64,000 bases of DNA, from assembly GCF_010820665.1 (NCBI RefSeq), contig NZ_JAAIKC010000015.1:1-64000 (forward strand), read 5' to 3'. The stretch's first letter is position 1; every line of letters begins with the position of its first letter. A program made the translations under genes and the position numbers. Shown in pieces: positions 43,346 to 51,800 of this stretch. Origin of the DNA: Paenibacillus sp. SYP-B3998. Its GTDB lineage: Bacteria; Bacillota; Bacilli; Paenibacillales; NBRC-103111. The notes below the pieces were generated by a model. The model saw only the letters and a list, made by a program, of their open reading frames with translations. It was not told the DNA's origin and ran no database searches.

Positions 43346-43963
43346 ATGAACAAGATGAAGTTAACACTTCGAGGCATTGTATTTAGCGCATTGTTTGCGG
43401 CTATTTTAGTTTTATTTAGTTTTGTCAGTATCCCTTTAGGATTTACCCCAGTCCCCATTACCTTGCAAACTCTTGCGGTTATGCTCGCTGGTGGGCTGCT
43501 CGGTCCCCGCTATGGTTTTCTCAGTATGGCTCTTGTCGTCGTCTTGACAGCCATTGGCTTCCCGCTCCTTCATGGAGCTGGGGGCTTGAGTATTGTACTC
43601 GGCCCCACAGGCGGATTTATTATGATGTTTCCTTTTGCCGCACTACTTATCGGGCTCGTATTACCTCGAATTCCCATGAATGGCGTCTTGGGCTACGTCT
43701 CTGCATTCATCGTGCTTGAAGTGCTTGGATCCTTACTATTGTATGTATCAGGCGTTCCTTGGCTCATGTATAAAATACCGACGCTGACTTTTTCCAAAGC
43801 GATGATTAGTTCCTGCTACCCATTTCTACCGGGAGATGCCATCAAAGCAGCGGTAGCCGCGCTTATTATTGCCCCTGTTCGCCAGGTATTTCCGCCCCAT
43901 AGGCTTACAGGTTCAGTTTCACGCAGTATGGTGCAGCGCGAACAAGATGCACAAACAAGCTAA
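43346..43963 (+). CDS. bioY: Biotin ECF substrate-binding component BioY
   Basis: 205 residues, six membrane helices. GFTPVPITLQTLAVMLAGGL, LGPRYGFLSMALVVVLTAIG and VLGPTGGFIMMFPFAALLIG are the BioY family signatures, with GxTP and the GG of the AxxxA-type EcfT contact near the N-terminus. The ATG at 43346 follows CAGGAG; 43355 is an alternative. Divergent from the ECF energising genes, under the BirA-like site. Binds biotin and is recycled through EcfT. Confidence 0.92.
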   Translation: MNKMKLTLRGIVFSALFAAILVLFSFVSIPLGFTPVPITLQTLAVMLAGGLLGPRYGFLSMALVVVLTAIGFPLLHGAGGLSIVLGPTGGFIMMFPFAALLIGLVLPRIPMNGVLGYVSAFIVLEVLGSLLLYVSGVPWLMYKIPTLTFSKAMISSCYPFLPGDAIKAAVAALIIAPVRQVFPPHRLTGSVSRSMVQREQDAQTS

Positions 43964-43982
43964 TCGTTATACTTAAAACCGT

Positions 43983-44031
43983 AAAGGCCTTTCTAGAACT
44001 TGATCAAGTTCTGGAAGGGCCTTTTTTTCCA
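43983..44031 (+). terminator. Terminator of bioY
   Basis: AAAGGCC-TTC-AGAACTT pairs with AAGTTCT-GAA-GGCCTTT around a short loop, followed by seven T. Confidence 0.85.
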
Positions 44032-44229
44032 ATTCATACGTTGCGTTTCAGTGATCAAGTTTAGAATCTTTCGAAGCAATCAGTAGCATTTTTACGATTT
44101 TGTAATGCGCTTGCCTGAATTTTTATTCGATTGTAATGCCCTACCGTGTAAGCTATATCTTGTAGACAACGAAGCGAAGACACAGCAGATTGTACAACAT
44201 AGTTGAAATAGCGAAGAGGAGTGGTAGAT

Positions 44230-45699
44230 ATGAAAAACAATAAAAAAACATTTGCAGCCTTAACGATTACAGCAGCGGTAGGTTTATCCGCCTTACTTCC
44301 ATTCAATGCGATGGCAGCGAGCCCATTTAAAGATACGTCGAAAGCGCCTTTGGTACAAACCGCCATTGAGCAATTGGCTCAACAAAAGGTTGTTTCAGGG
44401 TATCAAGATAATGAGTTTAAACCCAATCAGCCGATCACTCGCGCTGAACTCGCGAAAATGGTTGCCCTAGCGCTTCATGTAAGCTTGAATGCTTCCGCAT
44501 CTAACGGTTTTAGTGATGTAACCTCAGCAGATTGGTTTCAGTCCTATGCAAATGCATTAGCAGCCGTAGGCGCAATGAAAGGCGAATCCGGTAAATTCCA
44601 CCCGAATCAGACCGTTTCTTCCGATCAATTGCTCGATACCATCTCCAACGTACTTAAGGTAGATAAAACTGCCGTTCAGAAGCTTCCAAGCAGTGCTTCT
44701 CTTTCCAACGGACACTTAACCCGCGGTGAAGCCGCTCTGCTTATCTTTGAAGCGCAGCAATTAGCGCCAATCCAAGTAACAAGCATTCGCGTCCTCAATG
44801 GCATCACTTTGCAAGTAACGTTCTCTGCGCCGATTCCAAATGCAGACCTTGAGCTAGAAGCCGCTTCCAAAAACTTTGTTTTTGACAATGGCCTTACTAT
44901 TTCTAACGTTCCACGCTTAAAAACGGGCTCCAAAGCGACTTATATCATTCCGACGCCAACGCAAAAAGCAGGAACAACCTATACACTGACTTATAAAGGA
45001 CAGCCTGCCGGAACGTTCACAGGCAGTGCAGAGAAAATCGCGCTGAAATCCACACAGCAGGTTGCAAATGATATGTTTGAAATCGAATCCACCCTTGCAG
45101 ATGGCGTCGCTGATTATGGATACGTCATTGCAGCTTACAGCAAAGGCCGCCCAGGCTCATTTATCGTAGATGAAAACAATACTTACAACGGTAAAACGTA
45201 TCAAATCCTATCTTCCATGCGTATGCGTCAAGTTCAAATTACGCCAGAAGGCGGCGCGCCGATGACGGCTACTTACTCGCCATTTACGCAAGCGACAGAC
45301 GGTAGACAAGCTCCTAAGTTTATTCTACCTAACGGTGAAACGTTCCATGCAGGCGTCACTTACAAGGTATCTGCCGACTGGGCAACGTTCGCAAATGCAA
45401 CGTTTACAGCGAAAGAAATTGCCCCACTTGCGATTCAATCTGCCGCTGCGATCGATGAAAAATCATTCACAATCACGATGGCACAAGATCCGAAGGATGA
45501 TCTGTTCGTGCTTCGTCGCTTAACACTTACAGCGCCAGACGGTACCGCTTTAACAGCCGAATACACACAATCCTCCCGTAAAGGTACGGCCGCTACATTT
45601 GCTATCTTAAACAAGGGGCAATTAACGCCAGGCACGACTTACACTGTTGCTCCTGTAGGAAACTGGGCTACAGCAGTTGGCGTAACGTTAACGAAATAA
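44230..45699 (+). CDS. Exported SLH-domain protein
   Basis: 489 residues from the ATG at 44230, behind AGAGGAGTGGTAGAT. Signal peptide of about 27 residues with AMA-A cleavage. Two S-layer homology motifs follow: PFKDTSKAPLVQTAIEQLAQ with VVSGYQDNEFKPNQPITRAE, and GFSDVTSADWFQSYANALAA with MKGESGKFHPNQTVSSDQLL; a third is partial. The rest (about 180-489) looks like repeated Ig-like or bacterial beta-sandwich units, each with a threonine-rich GTTYTV/L ending. SLH domains bind pyruvylated secondary cell-wall polymer. Terminator follows. Confidence 0.85.
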   Translation: MKNNKKTFAALTITAAVGLSALLPFNAMAASPFKDTSKAPLVQTAIEQLAQQKVVSGYQDNEFKPNQPITRAELAKMVALALHVSLNASASNGFSDVTSADWFQSYANALAAVGAMKGESGKFHPNQTVSSDQLLDTISNVLKVDKTAVQKLPSSASLSNGHLTRGEAALLIFEAQQLAPIQVTSIRVLNGITLQVTFSAPIPNADLELEAASKNFVFDNGLTISNVPRLKTGSKATYIIPTPTQKAGTTYTLTYKGQPAGTFTGSAEKIALKSTQQVANDMFEIESTLADGVADYGYVIAAYSKGRPGSFIVDENNTYNGKTYQILSSMRMRQVQITPEGGAPMTATYSPFTQATDGRQAPKFILPNGETFHAGVTYKVSADWATFANATFTAKEIAPLAIQSAAAIDEKSFTITMAQDPKDDLFVLRRLTLTAPDGTALTAEYTQSSRKGTAATFAILNKGQLTPGTTYTVAPVGNWATAVGVTLTK

Positions 45700-45774
45700 G
45701 TGTGAAGCACTCGAAAGAAAACGGCATCTGAAATCGATTTGCATTCTAAAACTAACGCCCCATGCTGGGCGTAC

Positions 45775-45817
45775 AAAAAGCAGGCTCACCCTGATTGAAA
45801 GGGCGAGCCTGTTTTTA
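45775..45817. terminator. Bidirectional terminator between the SLH and NRPS genes
   Basis: AAAAAGCAGGCTC pairs with GAGCCTGTTTTT with further GGG/CCC pairs; T-runs on both strands. It ends the SLH gene and the NRPS operon. Confidence 0.85.
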
Positions 45818-45837
45818 AGTCTTTCCTGCTTCTTGCA

Positions 45838-48800
45838 TTATGCTCTGGATAGGAGGGTAACAGAATCGCTGGCGTTCACCAGTATATGACTAACAACAGC
45901 CACGTTCTTGGGCAGATGCTCTGGGCTCAGCATATTGAAATGCTGCCCCGCTCCTTGATAGCTATGGTAGCTTCCCCTCGTTGCCTGCTGCCATAACATA
46001 ATGCCCTTCTCCTCCAAATCTTCAATAACAGTCTCGGAATGAATCATATGAATGTTGGCCTGAACCTGTCCCGTGTTGATCATTTCGTTAAAATAAAGCT
46101 GGTATATTCTGCGTTTGCGAACTGCCTTGTCAATCAGCTTCTCGTTGTCGCTAATCAGAGCGTAATACTCTGTGATCGACTCCTTAATTTGCTGCTCAAT
46201 CTCCTCAAGCGTCTGCTGTCCGCTCTGGTCTTTTCTCCACGCATCGACCATCACGATGTCCGCGATAACGATTCCTTGCCGCTCTGCTGCTTGGGCCGTC
46301 TCGAAGGCCAAGTTTCCCCCGGAAGAATAACCGAGAAATACTAGCGGGTCGGAACCTGAAATCGTCTTAAGCTCGCTTACATACCGATCGATACGGTCTT
46401 CTTCTTCAATAAAATCAAATCCGTAAAACGAGCCAAATAAAGATAGCTGGTCAGCAAGCTCTTTAAACAGCAATGAAAAACCGGCAATCGGCGGGAAACA
46501 GATTACGGTGACACCTGAAGAGCCCTTGTTAGGGCTGAGCAGCATCAGACTTTGCCCATTGCCGGTCAACGTGACGCGTTCCGCAAGCTGCCGTACGGTC
46601 GGATGCTCGAACATCGCCCTCATCGTCACCTCGACATGAAGCTGCTGGTGTATCCGGTTGATCGTCTCCAGTACTCTGAGCGAATTGCCTCCCAGCTCAA
46701 AAAATCGATCAGTAATACCGACACGATCCACACCGAGCACGTCCTTCCAAATATTCACAAGCTGCTCTTCCATCCAGTTTTGAGGCGGCACATACGCCCG
46801 AACCGCGCGAGAACCGTCTCCAGTGGCAGCCAACCTGCGGCGATCCACTTTTCCGTTAGCATTAAGCGGCATTTGGTCTAGCTGTGTATAACGTGAAGGA
46901 ATCATGTAATCCGGCAGCTTTCTCGCTAAGCTCGTGCGGATATCCGCAGATGCCAGCGGGCTATCGCACGTAAAATAAACGCTTAGCTCGCCATCCTCGG
47001 CGGATTGGCCTATCAGCAGCACCGCTGCCGCTTTGACACCATGAACTTGAAGCAGTTGATGCTCGATTTCCTGCAGTTCAATGCGGTATCCACGAAGCTT
47101 CACCTGATGATCAGCGCGGCCTAAGTAATCAATTGTTCCGTCTGGAAGCCATCTGGCCAAATCCCCAGTGCGGTATAATCGCTCTCCTGGTTGGTACGGG
47201 TCGGGAACAAAGCGTGCCGCTGTAAGCTCCGGCTGTCCCAAATACCCACGTGCCAAACCAGGTCCACCGATGCAAAGCTCTCCGACGACGCCTTGGGGAA
47301 GCAACCTTAACTCCTCATCAACAATTCTTACCCTCGTACCTGCAATCGGAATGCCAATGCTGATCCGATTCTGTCCGTTAAGCCTTTGCATCGTGGAATA
47401 TACCGCTGTCTCCGTCGGTCCGTACATATTATAGATGTCCGCACCCGTCGAATGCCCGAGCTGCTCTAGCAGCGCAGGAGACAGCGCTTCTCCGCCAAGG
47501 ATGACCTGACGAGCCCCGCGCAGTCCTTCCAAGCTTTGTGGATCTCCAAGCAGCAGCTTCATACGGGAAGGAGTCGTTTGCACGACATCCGCAGGATGCC
47601 GCAGCAGCAACCTATTCAACAGCTTGGGATCGCGCTGTTCGTCCTCATCAGCGATGATTACGCGCAGCCCGTTCATAAGCGGCAGCAGCGTTTCCACAAT
47701 GTGAATATCAAAGCAAATTTTCGTCACGCACAGCACGGATTCGTGCTCACTGAACCCCGCTATCTCGCACATCGATCGGTTCAGATTCAGGATGCTGCGA
47801 TGTTCGATCATCACGCCCTTCGGTTTTCCCGTCGAGCCGGATGTGAAAATAATATAGGCAAGCTGATCTGACAATTGCGGCATCAGCCCGATACGCGTCT
47901 CCGAACAGGCATTCAGCACACGCGCCCCGTGTTGGAATTTGCGGCGGCCGATGTTACGTGGCGCTACGCCCTCAAGCTTGTTGACCTCCAACATGACGTC
48001 GTAACGGAACTTCGTCAGCTCATTTTCGACTGTGGCAATTTTGGCACTGAATGAGACGACTGTCATTCCCGGAAGATCGAGTGCGAGATCCTCGAAAAAC
48101 GGCTTTGCCACGAACCATTCGGAGGAAAAATCCGTCTTTGTGCTATCTTCGGGATGATCCGATTGGTGTTGACGTAGAGAAGCAAACAGCGCCTCTTTTT
48201 GCTCTAAATCCATGACGTCGCCGATAAACAGGACGCCTTGGTCCCGCAGCTTCGACGTTATTTGGCGAAGAACCCGCCGCAAGTAATTGTGCCCGTGAAA
48301 ATATTGGATGACGCTATTGAGGATGACGACATCGAATGCCCCTTCCTCCAGTTCATCGATCCGGTCGGCCGGCAAACAATGCAGTTGAATATGATTCCAG
48401 CCTTCAACCTCGCAAACGGATTGGTTCTGTTTAATCATCGCCTCTGACAAATCGGTACCACAGTAAAATCCGACGTGAGGTGCGATACGATACATGCTGA
48501 TCCCTGATGCGCAGCCGATTTCCAACACCCGCGTGCCTGCGTGCAAACGCGGCTTCAATTTGTGCAGGATGTTATCCGCATATTCGTCCATCTCCAAGCG
48601 CGTGAACGGCTGGCCTGTATAGCTGCTAACCCAGCCGCCTCCCAGAATGTCACCTGTTCCTTCACTTCGCACCAATTCCCATAGTCGTTCATCCATTAAA
48701 GCGTTCTTCTCGTCTTCCTCCACCTCATTCGGATCATCGCAATCTAGGCATAGGAACCCTTGCAAATCTGTGCATTCCCATTGGAGATTATTTAAGGATT

Positions 48801-51800
48801 TCATATGGGTACGGGTAGAAATAAGCAGCGGTATTCCCGCATCGCGCAGCATGTCGCCGACACGATCCTTCGGCATATCTGGATCGATAGGAACGTAGCA
48901 TCCTCCGGCTTTAAGAATACCCAGCATAGCGGCAATACTATGAGGCGATGCATGCATCCAAACGCCGATCGGCGTCTCCCTCTTTCCCTTCATATACTGG
49001 CATAAGTAGGCGGCGATCTGGTTCGCACGAGCCTCCAATTGCCCGTACGTGTTTGTCTCTCCACGATAGACAATGGCAGTCTTGTCTGGATGCCGATCCG
49101 CTTTTGCTTCAAATTGCTCGTGAATCGTACGGACTTCTGCTGAACCTTCCAGCTTCGGCTCTCCTACAAATAGAAGGCGTTCAATGTCTTCCCCAGTCAA
49201 GATTGGCAAATCAGACAAGCTCCGTTTAGGATCGTCCGCAATGGACCGCAGCAGCGTATCCAAATGAGCCGCCAAGCGTCTGACCGTGGTCTCGGTGTAC
49301 AGCTCGGTTGAATACTCGAAGCTGCAGCGAAGTAAGCCCTCCACCTCCGTAACATACAAGGACAAATCGAATTTGGCCGTCGGATGAACGTACGGATAGG
49401 CTGACATGTACAAGTCCCCAAGGTCGAGTGATCGCTGATCCATATTTTGCAGCGCCAGCAGCACGTCAAATACTGGATTGCGGTTTAAGCTCCGATCTAC
49501 CCTCAACTTGTCGACCAATTCCTCGAACGGATAATCCTGATGCTCCAAGCTTTGGAGCGTCGTCCCCTTGGTTTCCTCCAGGAAAGCAAGGAACGATTTG
49601 TCCTTGTGCGGAAAGGTTCGCAGGGCCAGCGTATTAATGAACATCCCAATGATCGGCTCCAACTCAGTATGCCGCCTTCCGGCCGAGGGCGATCCTATGA
49701 CGATATCCTCCTGTCCGCTCAGCCGATGAAGCAACACGGACAAGGCAGACAACAGGACCATGTAAAGCGTGCTTTTTGTCTCAGAGACAAGCCTGTATAA
49801 CTTCTCTGTCACCTCACTACTCACCGTAAAAGGAAAATGGGCTCCCTCATACCGCATTACAGCCGGGCGAGGGTAATCTGTCGGCAAATTTAGTACGGGC
49901 GGCGCTATGGTAAACCGATTGAGCCAATACTCTTCCTGCACGCAGTATGCTTCGCCTTCAGCAAGCTGCCTTTGCCAAACGGCGTAATCTTTGTACTGAA
50001 CGGTCAACTCTGGCAACGATTCCCCCCGATACAGTCTGGAAAATTCATCGATCAGGAGATGAACCGAAGTACCATCCGCCACAATATGATGGATGTCGAA
50101 CAAAAACAGATGGCGCGCCTCCTCCAACCGAATCAGACCGATTCGAAACAAAGGAGCTTGGTTAAGGTCGAAGGGCCTGACGAATGATTGCACGAGCGCT
50201 TCCATATCCAGCGCTTTCGGGCTCCCAGTTTCATACACGAGAGGAAGATCGGCGTGGGTGTGTACGATTTGCACCGGCTCACCGTCACGAATGCCGAATG
50301 AAGTACGCAAGCTATCGTGACGCCGCATTATCTCGCGGAAGGCGGCTTCAAAAGCCGTAAAGTCCACGACACCGACAATTTCAAAGATATAAGGGATGTT
50401 GTAATTATGTTGGGACGTGTCCATTTGATTCAGCAGGTACAGACGCTTTTGCGAATACGACGCCGGATAATCTGGCCGAATTTCGGTTGATCTCAAGGCA
50501 GCGGTATTGCTTGTATTTCTTGTATTTCCTGCTGCGATTCGTTTGGCCATTTGCTCAATGGTGACGTATTGAAATATGTCGCGCAGCGGCATTTGGCAGC
50601 CGAATGCTTGATGAATGCGGGAGCTGAGCGTCGTAGCCTTAAGCGAATGACCGCCGATCTCGAAGAACGATTCCCGAATACCGATTGGACGGCTGGCGAC
50701 CAGCACGTCCTGCCACAGCCGGGCAAGCTTCGCTTCCACGGAATTGCGCGGAGCAACGTACTCACCTCCGCTTCCGCTTTCGATTTCAATGCCCTCGGCA
50801 AAGAGCCGGGAGCGATCTACCTTACCGTTATGAGTGAGAGGCAGCTTGTCCAGACGAACGAAACGCGAAGGAATCATGTGTGCCGGGAGTGACAGAGCTA
50901 ATGTTTCTCGCAGCGAAGCGGCGGTCACATGGTCGTCCCCCGTTACATATGCCCAGAGTTCGTTCTGACCATCGACGAGGCGTGCCGTCACGACAGCCTC
51001 ACGCACTCCATGCGTTTGCAGCAAGCGCGCCTCAATTTCCCCGGGCTCAATCCGATAGCCACGAATTTTCAATTGCTGATCGAAACGGCCAATAAACTCC
51101 ATATTTCCGCAAGGCAACCATCTGGCCAAATCCCCAGTTCTGTACATCCGTCCCCCGGGGACAAACGGGTCTGGCACGAACCGTTCCTCGTTCAGCTCTG
51201 GTCGGTTCCAATATCCCCTTCCAACGCCGATACCTCCGATACACAGCTCCCCCGGCACACCGATCGGCTGAAGACGACCGAGGCCCGGATGAACGATATA
51301 CGTCCGCACATGAGGAAACGGGCGACCGATGGGAGTCGTATCAATGACTGAACTCCATTGAGAATTCGCTTCGTACAGCAAGGCGTCCACGCATGCTTCG
51401 GTCACTCCATAGCAATTGAAAACTTGGGCAAAGTGACCGACCGTACGAAGAATTTGTTCGAAATCAGAACTGTGGCAAACATCCCCCCCAGTAATGAGGA
51501 CGCGCAGCGAGCGTAACTCGCGTCCGTGTTCGGCAGCGTATCGAACAAGCGGGACGATAACAGCTGGCGTCGCATTGAAGAAGGTGACGGATTCCCGCTC
51601 GATCAACTGGCACAAGTCGTAGGCATCCGTTCGCGCTTCCTTCGGAGCTATGATCAATCGGCCCCCGTTTGATAACGCTCTTGCCACATCGGCAGCAAAT
51701 ACGTCGAACGAAAAACTGGCGATTTGCAAAAGCGTCAGTTCTGCCTGATCCAGCTCATAGGTCGTTCTCCAAGCTTCGGTCATGCCTGCGTAGCTTCCAT

